Assembly: GCF_028532485.1 (NCBI RefSeq)
Contig: NZ_CP116942.1
Coordinates: forward strand, 3,038,001-3,102,000
Direction of reading: 5' to 3'
Length of the DNA stretch: 64,000 nucleotides
DNA from: Iamia majanohamensis
GTDB lineage: Bacteria > Actinomycetota > Acidimicrobiia > Acidimicrobiales > Iamiaceae
Under the pieces are notes generated by a model that was not told the DNA's origin, searched no databases, and saw only the letters and a program-made list of their open reading frames with translations. This document shows, one piece after another, positions 1 through 8,189 of this stretch. The first letter of the stretch is position 1, and each line of letters begins with the position of its first letter. A program made the position numbers and the translations under genes.

Positions 1-1383
1 GTCGGCCCAGTGGAAGGCCTGGGCTCGGGCCACCCGGTGCGGGCGCGTCGGCACGCCGCGGGGGTCGCCCCCGACGCACACCTGGGGCGGCGTCGGGGCG
101 ATGGCGGCCGCGGCGGGGCGGGCGGCCACGACGCGGTCGAGCACCGAGCGGACGAAGCCGGAGAAGGCCGGGTCGCGGTGCTCGGGCCCCGACGCCGGGC
201 CGACGCAGGCCCACTCGGGCAGCAGCACCCGGCGGGCGCCCCTGGCCGTCCAGCCGTCGGTCCGCTCGACCGCCTCGGACACGAGGGCGTCGCGGAGCCC
301 TGCGGACCGTGGGTGGAGGACCCGGCCGCGACCGTCGCGGTAGGTCCTGGTCTCCCACGCCCCGATCTGCCAGATCAGCACGTCGACGCCCCGCGCGAGC
401 ACGGAGGCCTCCGACGCCGGGGCGTCGACCGGGCAGCGGCCGTCACCGGGCCGGGCCCACCCCTGGGGGCCGAGCACCGAGTACTGCGGATCGGTCGAGA
501 GCACACCGCACCCGATGCGCCCGGCCCCGCCCACCGGCGCAAGGATGCTGGAGGCCATCCGGCTGCCGCCGGCCCGGTAGTAGAGGTCGAACCCGACCGA
601 GTCGCCCACCACGCCGACCCGCACCCGGGCCGGGGCCCGGTCGGCGGCCAGCACGGCCCGCAGCACGCGCTCGTCGCCGCCCGCACCGGCCAGCTGGACC
701 ACCCGGGTGTCGGCCACCGGCCCACCCGGCGGGGCGAAGCCGAGGCCCCGGTAGGCCTCGGCCACCCCGTGGCGCCGTCCGGCGTCGGAGGCCGCGAGCA
801 TCCGGGCCACGTCGCCCCGGGGCGCACCACCGGCCAGGGCGCCGAGGACCGAGGAGCGCTCGGCGCCGTCGGCGGGCCGGCCCAGCAGCGCGGGACCCAC
901 GTGGTCGAGCCACGCCCCGTCGCCGGGGAACCGGGCCTGCAGCTCCCCCGAGCCCGCCACCGCCCCGTCCAGCTGGTCGACCGACCGGGCCGCCAGCCAG
1001 TCACCCCACCCGGTGACCGACTCGGGGGTCGGCTCGCGACCGAGCAGGCGCCGGAGGTGGTCGCCGGCGGTGCGCCTCCGCCCCTCCGGCGAGCGGGCCA
1101 GCGAGCGCCCCACGTCGAGCGGGGTGCGCCGGACGACCTGGTCGGCCCAGGCGGTGGTCGCGGTGGGCGAGGCCTCGCGGCCCAGCACCCAGGGGAAGGC
1201 GTAGGCGGCCACCCACGCCTCGACCTCGGCCCGCACGGTGCCGGGCCGAGCCGGGGCCGCCGGCGGGGTCGGGGCGGGGGCGGGCGGTCCGGGGTCGCAC
1301 CCCACGGCACCGGCCGCGAGCAACGCCACCACCAGGACCGCCAGCCGGGGGCGGCGTGCTCCCCACGGTCCCCTGGGCCTCAC
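1..1383 (-). CDS. Secreted lipoprotein with DUF4214-like and SGNH hydrolase domains (3' end cut by window edge)
   Basis: At least 461 codons are visible and the frame is open to the window edge. The N-terminus has a basic stretch, a hydrophobic segment and a lipobox ending in Cys29 (LLAAGAVGC), so this is a predicted lipoprotein. Residues about 45-200 are helical with spaced LLGRxP-like and W motifs resembling DUF4214. From about residue 255 a Rossmann-like SGNH domain begins: GVVGDSVGFDL puts the candidate nucleophile at Ser262, and VLIWQIGAWE follows as in acyltransferase-associated SGNH domains. The expected C-terminal Asp/His pair lies beyond the edge. The GTG at 1383 was chosen because a GAGGG purine run sits about 6 nt upstream and the signal peptide follows directly. 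A role in (de)acylating envelope glycans is inferred. Confidence 0.75.
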   Translation of the reverse strand, partial: MRPRGPWGARRPRLAVLVVALLAAGAVGCDPGPPAPAPTPPAAPARPGTVRAEVEAWVAAYAFPWVLGREASPTATTAWADQVVRRTPLDVGRSLARSPEGRRRTAGDHLRRLLGREPTPESVTGWGDWLAARSVDQLDGAVAGSGELQARFPGDGAWLDHVGPALLGRPADGAERSSVLGALAGGAPRGDVARMLAASDAGRRHGVAEAYRGLGFAPPGGPVADTRVVQLAGAGGDERVLRAVLAADRAPARVRVGVVGDSVGFDLYYRAGGSRMASSILAPVGGAGRIGCGVLSTDPQYSVLGPQGWARPGDGRCPVDAPASEASVLARGVDVLIWQIGAWETRTYRDGRGRVLHPRSAGLRDALVSEAVERTDGWTARGARRVLLPEWACVGPASGPEHRDPAFSGFVRSVLDRVVAARPAAAAIAPTPPQVCVGGDPRGVPTRPHRVARAQAFHWAD

Positions 1384-1505
1384 CAGCACTCCCTCGTCGC
1401 GACACGGCGTGCGCCCCGACGGTACCGCCTGCTCCGCGCGCCGGGCGCTCGGGGCGCCCCGCTTCCGTCCCCGCGCCTCGGCCCGACGCCGGGGGGCGAG
1501 GCGCG

Positions 1506-1511
1506 TACGGT
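1506..1511 (+). promoter_or_regulatory. -10 hexamer TACGGT, leaderless spacing
   Basis: TACGGT ends 7 nt before the GTG of the lipase gene at 1519; no Shine-Dalgarno sequence fits between them. Confidence 0.5.
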
Positions 1512-1518
1512 GGCCGGC

Positions 1519-2762
1519 GTGACCGATGCTCGGCGGCGGGGCCCCATCGTGCTGGTGCTCTGCCTCGTCGCGACGCTGGTCGCCGGGTGCAGCGGGGCCG
1601 ACGAGCCGGCGTCGACGCCGGACGCCGGGACGCCCACCACCGACGAGGGGACCGCCACGCAGCCGGACCCGGCGGCGCCCGAGGTGTTCGACGGCTCCGT
1701 CGAGGACTTCTACGTCCCCCCGGACCCGCTGCCCGACGGGGAGCCGGGCGACCTGCTGCGCACCCAGGCGGTCGGCACCGAGGGCGGGATGCAGACGGTG
1801 CGGATCATGTACCTCTCCCAGGACGCGTCGGAGTCCCTCCGCGCCGTCACCGGGATCGCCACCTACCCCACCGGGCCCGGGCCCGACGGGGGCCGCACCG
1901 TGGTCTCCACCGCCCACGGCACCACCGGCATCGCTGCGCCCTGTGCGCCGAGCCGGACCGGCGGCGCCGCCCCGGCGTGGGGCGTCGACGACGTGGTGGC
2001 GGTGCAGACCGACTACGTCGGCCTGGGCCCGCCGGGCGAGCTGCACCCGTAGCTGTCCAAGCCGGCGGAGGGCAACGCCGTCATCGACGCGGTGCGGGCC
2101 GTGCGCCAGCTGCCCGAGGCCGGCGCCGGCGACCGCTGGGTGGCGGTGGGCCACTCCCAGGGCGGCCACGGGTCCTCGCCGCCATGGAGCTGGCCCCCGA
2201 CCGCGCCCCGGAGCTGGACCTGGTCGCCACCGTCGCCCTCGCCCCCGCCGCCCTGTTCGACCGGGTCTACGGCGGCATCGACCCGGTCGTCACCACCATC
2301 CTCACCATGATGGGGATGTACGGCGGCCGGTCCGAGCACCCCGACATCGACCTGGCCGCCTACCTCACCGACGAGGCCCTCGCGGCCAGCGAGGTGTTCG
2401 AGGCCGACTGCCTCGACGGCATCACCGAGGCGCTGGTCCCGGTCGCCCTGGGCGGGGCCTTCACCGCCGACCCCCGCCAGACCGAGCCGGCCCGGTCGAT
2501 CCTGCTGGCCAACGACGTGGGCGGGACCGCGGTCGACGGTGTGCCGCTCTACGTGGCCTCGGGCACGGCCGACGACCGGGTGGTGATCGAGCGGGTGCGG
2601 GACCTCTTCGACCGGCTGTGCACCAGCGGCCAGACCACCGAGCTCCAGGTCGTCGAGGGCGCGGACCACGGCTCGATCATCCCGGCCACCGCGGAGCGGG
2701 TGACCGCGTTCCTGGAGACGGCCCTGGCCGGCGACCCGCCGGTCGACTCCTGCCCGGCCTGA
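1519..2762 (+). pseudogene. Secreted lipase-family alpha/beta hydrolase, interrupted by a stop and a frameshift
   Basis: The frame starting at GTG 1519 gives a lipoprotein signal (VLCLVATLVAGC) followed by a secretory-lipase-type sequence. It stops at TAG 2050-2052, in ELHP*LSKPAEGNAVIDAVRAV, where family members usually have Tyr (TAC). The same frame continues to the nucleophile motif GHSQGGH (2149-2169). One base is then missing near 2167-2172 and the protein resumes in the next frame as LAAMELAPDRAPEL, continuing to the stop at 2760-2762. The second part holds a likely acid residue (SGTADDR) and a catalytic-type His (EGADHGSI). All parts of a functional esterase/lipase are present, so the lesions are recent or are base-calling errors about 120 bp apart. 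Confidence 0.8.
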
Positions 2763-2835
2763 CCCGTCGGCCCGCCCCAGACCGCCGACGGACCGGTCGA
2801 CCCGGGACCCCCCGGCCGCCCGGCCGGGCGACGCC

Positions 2836-2841
2836 TACGGT
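2836..2841 (+). promoter_or_regulatory. -10 hexamer TACGGT, leaderless spacing
   Basis: Six nt separate TACGGT from GTG 2848, the start of the first P450 gene. Confidence 0.5.
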
Positions 2842-2847
2842 CCCCGG

Positions 2848-4161
2848 GTGGCCACCGCCGAGCCTCCCGAGATCACGCCCCTCCCGCCCGTGGCCGGGGT
2901 GGCCCTGCCGTGGGACGAGGTGGTGCCCGACCCGATCGCCGCGCTGGGCGCGGCCCGCGCCGCCCACGGCGACACCTTCGTCGTCGACGGGGCCCACGAC
3001 CGGGTCCTGTTCCTCTTCTCCCCCGCCGGGGTCCGCAGCTTCTACGGCCTGGCCGAGGAGGAGGCCAGCAAGGGCGTGGCCGACTGGCGGATGCTGCGGC
3101 GCAAGCTCCCCGCCGAGCTCTTCAGCGGGCGCCGCACCCTCCCCCACGAGCTGTTCGGCCGCCACGACGTGGCCGCCCACCTCGACCACCTCGCGCAGGC
3201 CCTCGACGACACCGAGGCCGAGCTCGGCGACGAGGCCGACGTCGATGTGTTCGCCTTCACCCGGCGCCTGGCCCACCGCATGGGCCTGGCGTCCTGGGCC
3301 GGGCCTGCGTCCGCCCGGGGCGCGCGCTTCGAGGCCCTGGTGGCGGCGCTCGACGCCCTCGACGCCTCCGATGCCTTCGTCCGTCCCGACCTCATGGCCC
3401 AGGTGGCGGCGGACGACCAGGCCACCGAGCGGGCCGCCCTGGCCGCGGCCACCGCACTGCTGTCCGAGACCCTCGCCGAGCACGATGCCGCCGGCCCCGC
3501 GGCGGCACCCGAGGGCGACCTGTTCGGGCGGATCGTCGAGCGGTGGGACGGTGAGGACCCCGACGTCCGCCGCACCGGCATCGCCCACGACGTCGTGCTC
3601 GTCCACCTCGGGTCGATGTCGAACCTCTTCGCCGCCCTGGGCTGGACCGTCGTCGACCTCGTGCTCCGACCCGACGTGCTGGCCGCCGCCCTCGACGATC
3701 CGCGCCTGCTGGAGCGCTGCGCCCTGGAGTCGACCCGGATCGCCCAGCGCTCGATCATGCTCCGCCACGTCCTCGCCCCCGTCGACGTCGACACCGGCCC
3801 GGACCACGGCCGCGTGGCCGTCGCCCCCGGCGCCACCGTCGCCACCCTGCTGCCGCTGACCAACACCACGGCGGCGCCCGGGCTCGACCGGTGGGACCCG
3901 GACCGGTGGCGAGGCCGACGCCTCGGCCCCCACGACGGCCTGCCCGCGCCGGAGCTGGTCACCGCCTTCGGCCACGGGAGCCACACCTGCCCGGCCCAGC
4001 CCTTCTCCCTGGCGGTGATCACCCGCACCGTGGCCCGGCTGGCGACGGCCTACGCCCTCACCCCCGGGTTCACCGGCGCCTCCCCGCTGCCGGCCCAGGT
4101 CGGCGGGGTGGCGCGGGCCGCGGCCCCCTGCCCGCTGCACCTCGGGCGCCGGGACCCCTGA
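2848..4161 (+). CDS. Cytochrome P450 with non-canonical I-helix
   Basis: 437 aa. The heme-ligand loop is FGHGSHTCPAQPF with Cys381, and the K-helix ExxR is ESTR (294-297), so the P450 fold is secure. The I-helix region (about 252-266) reads HLGSMSNLFAALGW. The usual [A/G]Gx[D/E]T[T/S] oxygen-activating motif is absent. An N-x3-A-x2-W pattern stands in its place, resembling the I-helix of the CYP7/CYP8/CYP39 group. Substrate is unknown; a sterol or lipid is only a guess by analogy. No ferredoxin or reductase gene is adjacent. The GTG start follows a -10-like hexamer by 6 nt. The following PPOX-fold gene is on the same strand 65 bp away but has its own possible promoter. Confidence 0.85.
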   Translation: MATAEPPEITPLPPVAGVALPWDEVVPDPIAALGAARAAHGDTFVVDGAHDRVLFLFSPAGVRSFYGLAEEEASKGVADWRMLRRKLPAELFSGRRTLPHELFGRHDVAAHLDHLAQALDDTEAELGDEADVDVFAFTRRLAHRMGLASWAGPASARGARFEALVAALDALDASDAFVRPDLMAQVAADDQATERAALAAATALLSETLAEHDAAGPAAAPEGDLFGRIVERWDGEDPDVRRTGIAHDVVLVHLGSMSNLFAALGWTVVDLVLRPDVLAAALDDPRLLERCALESTRIAQRSIMLRHVLAPVDVDTGPDHGRVAVAPGATVATLLPLTNTTAAPGLDRWDPDRWRGRRLGPHDGLPAPELVTAFGHGSHTCPAQPFSLAVITRTVARLATAYALTPGFTGASPLPAQVGGVARAAAPCPLHLGRRDP

Positions 4162-4226
4162 CCCCGGTCGCCCCACCCCGTCCCGCGCCCTCGCCCCGTC
4201 CCCACGGGGTCCACCACACTGGGGCC

Positions 4227-4865
4227 ATGCGCCTCGAGACCGTCGACGACCTCCGGACCCACTACCGCGAGCCGGGAGGGGGCGCGGTGGCCAAGGTGAT
4301 CCCCATCCTCGACCACAACTGCGTCGCCTTCCTGGCCCGGTGCCCCTTCTTCGTGCTCTCCACCGCCGACGCCGACGGTGTCTGTGACGCCTCCCCGAAG
4401 GGCGGCACCCCGGGCTTCGTCCGAGCCCTCGACGAGCGCCACCTGGCGTGGGCCGACCTCTCCGGCAACAACCGCCTCGACTCGTTCGAGAACCTGGTGA
4501 GCAACCCCCGGGTCGGGATCCTGTTCATGATCCCCGGGATGGACGAGACCCTGCGGGTCAACGGCACCGCCGAGATCCGCACCGACCCCGACCTCTGCGA
4601 CGTGTTCGCCGTCGACGGCCGCACCGCCGGCGTGGTCGTCGTCGTCACGGTGGAGGAGGCCTACATCCACTGCGCCAAGGCGCTGCGCCGGTCGGCGCTG
4701 TGGTCGCCGGACGCCTGGCCCGACCTCGAGGGCCTGCCCACGGCCGGGTGCATGCTGCGGGAGCACGCCGACATCGACGCCGAGGGATCGGTGATCGACG
4801 CCGCCCTCGACGAGGACGCCAAGGCCACCCTCTGGCGCCCGGGAGGGGCCGAGGCCCCCGCCTGA
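4227..4865 (+). CDS. Pyridoxamine 5'-phosphate oxidase-fold FMN-binding protein
   Basis: 212 aa. The sequence FFVLSTADADGVCDASPKGGTPGFV followed by LAWADLSGNNRLDSFENLVSNPRVGILFMIPG is typical of the PPOX split-barrel family that binds FMN or F420-like flavins and often uses general NAD(P)H/F420 chemistry. The C-terminal YIHCAKALRRSALW segment matches the MSMEG_1061-type subgroup. Exact substrate is not predictable. The ATG at 4227 has no SD; a weak CACACT hexamer lies 6 nt upstream. Given cofD/cofE elsewhere in the window, F420 use is possible, but the sequence does not prove it. Confidence 0.85.
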   Translation: MRLETVDDLRTHYREPGGGAVAKVIPILDHNCVAFLARCPFFVLSTADADGVCDASPKGGTPGFVRALDERHLAWADLSGNNRLDSFENLVSNPRVGILFMIPGMDETLRVNGTAEIRTDPDLCDVFAVDGRTAGVVVVVTVEEAYIHCAKALRRSALWSPDAWPDLEGLPTAGCMLREHADIDAEGSVIDAALDEDAKATLWRPGGAEAPA

Positions 4866-4925
4866 GGTCGCGTCGGGTCCGGCGACGGCGGCCCCGGTCC
4901 CCGGGCACGGGCCCGACGACCTCGG

Positions 4926-4931
4926 TACGGT
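4926..4931 (+). promoter_or_regulatory. -10 hexamer TACGGT, leaderless spacing
   Basis: Seven nt upstream of ATG 4939 of the DUF3237 gene. Confidence 0.5.
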
Positions 4932-4938
4932 CCCGGCC

Positions 4939-5361
4939 ATGGCCATCGAGCTCGTCCCCCTGTGCACCATCGACCTCCTCCTCGCCGAGGAGCACGTCAT
5001 CGTGGGCCAGGGCCCGTCGGGCCTGCGCGTCATCGCCGAGGTCGAGTCCCTCACCGTCACCGGTGAGCGGCTCTCGGGAGGGATCAAGGGCACGGCCGCG
5101 GCCGACTGGCTGACGATCGTCGGCACGGTGGGCACCGTCGACGTGCGGGGCACCATCGAGACCGACGACGGCGCCCTCGTCTACATGACCTACGGCGGAC
5201 GCATGGACCTGTCCCAGGGCCAGGGCGGGGCACCGATCTACACCGCGCCCCGCTTCGAGACCGGCGACGAGCGCTACGCCTGGCTCAACCTGGTGCAGGC
5301 CGTGGCCAAGGGCACCCTCGACGGCCACCACCTCACCTACGAGGTCGCCGAGGTCCGCTGA
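4939..5361 (+). CDS. DUF3237 family protein
   Basis: 140 aa. The family hallmark near the C-terminus is clear: GGAPIYTAPRFETGDERYAWLN then QAVAKGTLDG. The N-terminal half is rich in beta strands with the ADWLTI and IETDDGALVYMTYGGR segments seen in DUF3237. The family is a small beta-barrel of unknown biochemical function, often close to oxidoreductases and degradation genes. No signal peptide or membrane segment is present, so it is predicted cytosolic. It carries its own -10 hexamer, so it need not be cotranscribed with the PPOX gene upstream. Confidence 0.85.
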   Translation: MAIELVPLCTIDLLLAEEHVIVGQGPSGLRVIAEVESLTVTGERLSGGIKGTAAADWLTIVGTVGTVDVRGTIETDDGALVYMTYGGRMDLSQGQGGAPIYTAPRFETGDERYAWLNLVQAVAKGTLDGHHLTYEVAEVR

Positions 5362-5384
5362 CCCGCACGGGCCCCACCCCATCC

Positions 5385-5435
5385 GAGGTGGCATGCGATC
5401 CGCCCTGCGGACCGCCGTGGTCGCGTGCCGTGCCT
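5385..5435. repeat. 51-nt inverted-repeat family, divergent copy
   Basis: GTGGCATGCGATC ... TCGCGTGCCG is about 80 % identical, without gaps, to the copy at 5446-5496 over 43 nt. The ends are near-inverted (GGCATGCG / CGCGTGCC), so a hairpin can form. It lies in the gap between convergent genes. Confidence 0.55.
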
Positions 5436-5445
5436 GCGGTGTCCG

Positions 5446-5496
5446 GAAGTGGCACGCGATCGGCACCACGGACCGTCGTGTGCGCGTGCCGGTACG
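5446..5496. repeat. 51-nt inverted-repeat family, copy in + orientation
   Basis: GAAGTGGCACGCG ... CGCGTGCCGGTACG has exact 8-bp inverted arms (GGCACGCG/CGCGTGCC). Its reverse complement matches the two copies at 55440-55490 and 55538-55588 with identical length and conserved ends and centre (CGTCGTG). Confidence 0.65.
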
Positions 5497-5522
5497 CCGG
5501 GAGGTGGGCTGCGCCGACGCGT

Positions 5523-6068
5523 TCAGGTCGCAGGCGGCTCCCGGTCCCGCACCATCAGGCGGCACGGCCCGTCGCCGCCGTCGACGTCGGCCCGGTGGGA
5601 GAAGCCCGCCCGGCCGAGGGCTCGCCACGAGGCCTCGTTGGCGACGTAGGGCGAGGCGCAGACCTGGGTCCAGCCGGGGTGGAGGCCGAACACGACCTGG
5701 TCGACGAAGGCGCGGATCACGGCCGAGCCCACACCCCGCCCGCGGTCGACGGGGTCGCCCACCAGGTAGTCGATCCCTGCCGCCGTGGTGTCGACGCCGA
5801 GCGCGAGCCAGGCCTGCGCCTCCTCCGGCTCGTCGGGGTCCTCGGCGGCGTCGGCCGCGGCGTAGCACTGGATCCAGCCCACCTCCCGGCCGTCGACGAG
5901 GGCGATCCAGTGCTCGACGTAGGCGTCGGGGTCGGTCCAGTGGTCCCGCACCACCGCCTCCCAGGAGACGTCGTCGCCCTCCCACCAGCGCACGACACCC
6001 GGCTCGTTCAGCCACCGGTGCAGCTGCGGGAGGTCCTCCTCGACCAGGCGTCGGAAGGTCACCTCCAC
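5523..6068 (-). CDS. GNAT family N-acetyltransferase
   Basis: 181 aa. FRRLVEEDLPQLHRWLNEPGVVRWWEGD at the N-terminus and the acetyl-CoA loop DPVDRGRGVGSAVIRAFVDQVV mark a GNAT acetyltransferase. The W-rich N-terminal pattern and the CYAAADAAEDPDEPEEAQAWLALGVDTTAAGIDY stretch are of the AAC(6')/IucB-like subgroup, which acetylates amines of aminoglycosides, amino acids or siderophore precursors. Real substrate unknown, and resistance cannot be claimed. The GTG at 6068 is preferred over upstream starts because family homology begins right there and TACCCT lies 7 nt upstream. Confidence 0.8.
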   Translation of the reverse strand: MEVTFRRLVEEDLPQLHRWLNEPGVVRWWEGDDVSWEAVVRDHWTDPDAYVEHWIALVDGREVGWIQCYAAADAAEDPDEPEEAQAWLALGVDTTAAGIDYLVGDPVDRGRGVGSAVIRAFVDQVVFGLHPGWTQVCASPYVANEASWRALGRAGFSHRADVDGGDGPCRLMVRDREPPAT

Positions 6069-6075
6069 CCGGGCG

Positions 6076-6081
6076 AGGGTA
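6076..6081 (-). promoter_or_regulatory. -10 hexamer TACCCT, leaderless spacing
   Basis: On the minus strand, 7 nt before the GTG of the GNAT gene at 6068. Confidence 0.45.
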
Positions 6082-6129
6082 CGTCGCGGCTCCACCTCCC
6101 GTCCTGGCCCCGCCGCCGGAGGCGGCACC

Positions 6130-6969
6130 TCAGGTCGGGGGCGGGGCCGGCACCCGGCGGTAGAGGCACTGGCCACCGCCGGAGGCGTGGAGCGCACCTC
6201 CGGGCGACCACACCCGTGCCGTCCAGCCGAAGAGCCCGCCGGTCGACAGCGGGGCCGACCCGTCGCAGAGGAGCCACTCCTCGCCGGTCGTGGGCTGGTG
6301 GAAGGCCACGTTCAGGTCGAGGGTGGGGGCGATGAACGCCGGCTCCCGCCAGGCGTGGGGCCGGTGGGCGGCCGGCCAGCTGGGCAGGTCGACGAGGACC
6401 ACGCTGCGCGCCGCATCGGCCCAGGGGTCGTCGAAGGTGGCCGTGGGCCGGAACCGCAGCCACTCCTGCCAACGGGCCGGACGGGGCCCGTCGGGGGGCC
6501 AGGGCTGCTCGAAGTGGACCGGTCGGCTCTCGAGGTTCTCCCAGAACGGGGACCCGGGGGCGTCGTCGGGCAGCAGGTCCCGGATGCCGGGGAGCACGTC
6601 GGGCCCCGGCACCTCCGGAGCGACGGTCTCGTCGTGCTCCAGTCCCTCGACCTCGCCGACGCTCCAGGCCGTGGCGTCGAGGACGGCGCGCCCCTCCTGG
6701 GACACCTCCACCCGGTGCGAGGCGACGGTGCGGCCCTGGCGCCGGGTCTCGACGGCGATGTCGACGGGGCCGAAGGCGGCCACGCTCAGGTAGTGGCAGG
6801 AGAAGGTGGCCGGGCGGTCGAACGGCGACGCCGCACCCACGGCCCGCAGGGCCACGGCGGCCACGTAGCCGCCCATCGGCCCCCAGATCTCCCAGTCGGC
6901 GCTGAGGGTGGCCCGGTACCGGCCCTGCCCCACCTGCTCGACGGCCGTGTCGATCCCCAGGTCACCCAC
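6130..6969 (-). CDS. Acyl-CoA thioesterase-like double hot-dog protein
   Basis: 279 aa. The N-terminal hot dog includes WEIWGPMGGYVAAVALRAVGAAS, the substrate-tunnel helix region of TesB/4HBT_3-type thioesterases. It is followed by PATFSCHYLSVAAFGPVDIAVETRRQGRTVASHRVEVSQEGRAVLDATAW. The second half has PTLDLNVAFHQPTTGEEWLLCDGSAPLSTGGLFGWTARVWSPGGALHASGGGQCLYR, the expected second hot dog. Likely hydrolyses an acyl-CoA thioester in the cytosol; chain length cannot be read from sequence. The GTG start at 6969 was chosen where homology begins. It precedes the GNAT gene on the same strand by 61 bp, but the GNAT gene has its own -10. Confidence 0.8.
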   Translation of the reverse strand: MGDLGIDTAVEQVGQGRYRATLSADWEIWGPMGGYVAAVALRAVGAASPFDRPATFSCHYLSVAAFGPVDIAVETRRQGRTVASHRVEVSQEGRAVLDATAWSVGEVEGLEHDETVAPEVPGPDVLPGIRDLLPDDAPGSPFWENLESRPVHFEQPWPPDGPRPARWQEWLRFRPTATFDDPWADAARSVVLVDLPSWPAAHRPHAWREPAFIAPTLDLNVAFHQPTTGEEWLLCDGSAPLSTGGLFGWTARVWSPGGALHASGGGQCLYRRVPAPPPT

Positions 6970-7178
6970 ACCCGCAGCGTGCCCGTCCCGCCGACCGCCC
7001 GCCAGCGCGTTCCTCCGTGGAGCGCCTGCGCCCGGCTCGCGCCCACCGCACCCCGGTCGGCCGAGGCGACCCTGGCCCGCACCTCGCCGGGCGCCTCGGC
7101 GCTCGCACCGGGGCGCGCTCACCGTGGACCGGGTCCGGAGCCCCCGGGGGCTGCCCGGCGGGGAGCGGGGGCGGACCG

Positions 7179-7184
7179 TAGGGT
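7179..7184 (+). promoter_or_regulatory. -10 hexamer TAGGGT, leaderless spacing
   Basis: Six nt upstream of ATG 7191. Confidence 0.5.
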
Positions 7185-7190
7185 GCGGCC

Positions 7191-8060
7191 ATGGTCGATG
7201 CCTCCACCGCCCGCCACCTCTACGAGCGCCTCGAGCCGCTCCACGCCTTCATCTACTTCTCCCCCGAGGCGAACCTGAGCTACGCCGCGCTCGGCATCGA
7301 GGGCCACGCCGGCTACTTCGCGTCCCGGGCCGCGGCCATGGGCGCGGTCGGCTCCGAGGTGGTGCTGGCCACCTTCTTCAACTTCCAGCCCGCCCTGGTC
7401 CGCTCCGCCCTCCCGGCGGCGTGGGAGGCGGCGTCACCGGCCCAGGTGCTGGAGGCCCGCCTGGACGGTGCCGACAAGGGGCTGCGCCGCATGCTCGGCG
7501 ACCTGGTGGACGACCCCCGCCTCCCCGAGGCCGCCGACCTGGCCCGTCAGGCGGCCGAGCAGTGCCGGCCCGAGGGCCGTCCCCTGTTCGCAGCGCACGC
7601 CGGCCTGCCCTGGCCGGAGGAGCCCCACCTCGTGCTGTTCCACGCCATCACCCTGCTGCGCGAGCACCGCGGTGACGGCCACGTGGCCGCCCTCACCCTG
7701 GAGAACCTCGACAACGGCGAGGTGCTCGTCACCCACGCGGCCAGCGAGAGCATGGGCCTGCCGGAGTCGATCCTCCAGCTGACCCGGGGCTTCAGCGACG
7801 ACGAGTGGGCTGCGGTCAAGGACCGCCTCCGCACCCGCGGCATCCTCGACGCCGACGGTGCCCTCACCGCCGAGGGCAAGGAGCTGCGCCAGCGCATCGA
7901 GGACCGCACCGACGCCGCCGCCCTGCCCCCGTGGGCGTGCCTGGGCGACGAGCGCTGCACCCGCCTGCTCGAGGTGGCCGCCCCGTTCAGCCGGGCCGTG
8001 GTCAAGAGCGGCGTCTTCGGCGGCGCCGGGGCCGCCACCTTCGGCGACGACGCCGGCTGA
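7191..8060 (+). CDS. SCO6745 family protein (SalK-like)
   Basis: 289 aa, all-helical. LHAFIYFSPEANLSYAALGIEGHAGYFASRAAAMGAVGSEVVLATFFNFQPALVRSALPAAW at the N-terminus is the diagnostic SCO6745/SalK segment. The C-terminal part has a winged-helix-like GFSDDEWAAVKDRLRTRGILDADGALTAEGKELRQRIEDRTD unit, as in MarR-type C-termini. The biochemical role of the family is unknown; it is a regulator-like or heme/cofactor-associated protein widespread in actinobacteria. No signal peptide. It is monocistronic, with its own -10 and a strong hairpin just after the stop. Confidence 0.8.
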   Translation: MVDASTARHLYERLEPLHAFIYFSPEANLSYAALGIEGHAGYFASRAAAMGAVGSEVVLATFFNFQPALVRSALPAAWEAASPAQVLEARLDGADKGLRRMLGDLVDDPRLPEAADLARQAAEQCRPEGRPLFAAHAGLPWPEEPHLVLFHAITLLREHRGDGHVAALTLENLDNGEVLVTHAASESMGLPESILQLTRGFSDDEWAAVKDRLRTRGILDADGALTAEGKELRQRIEDRTDAAALPPWACLGDERCTRLLEVAAPFSRAVVKSGVFGGAGAATFGDDAG

Positions 8061-8110
8061 CCTCCCCGGCGCCGAGCGGCCCGACCACCCGCACGGTGGA
8101 CCCGCACCCT

Positions 8111-8161
8111 CGAACCAGCGACCAGACGCGCGCTGGGGCGACGCGTCTGGTCGCTGGTTCG
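8111..8161. terminator. Perfect 20-bp hairpin between convergent genes
   Basis: Arms 8111-8130 (CGAACCAGCGACCAGACGCG) and 8142-8161 are exact reverse complements around an 11-nt loop. The position between two convergent stop codons fits a bidirectional terminator. No U-tract follows on either strand. Confidence 0.6.
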
Positions 8162-8189
8162 CACGAGGGAGGGTCCGAGGCGCCGGCGC

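Noticed and set aside
443..1405. Three other minus-strand open frames overlapping the SGNH lipoprotein
   Set aside because: They are Arg/Pro/Ala-rich and lack motifs; the lipobox, GDS and SGNH-type motifs all lie in the frame starting at GTG 1383.
10..1518. The upstream two-thirds of a long plus-strand frame running into the lipase gene
   Set aside because: Antisense to the SGNH lipoprotein; the real lipase start is GTG 1519 with its own signal peptide.
5523..6068. Aminoglycoside resistance gene
   Set aside because: The GNAT shows only subgroup-level similarity to AAC(6'); no resistance context, so it is annotated as a generic acetyltransferase.
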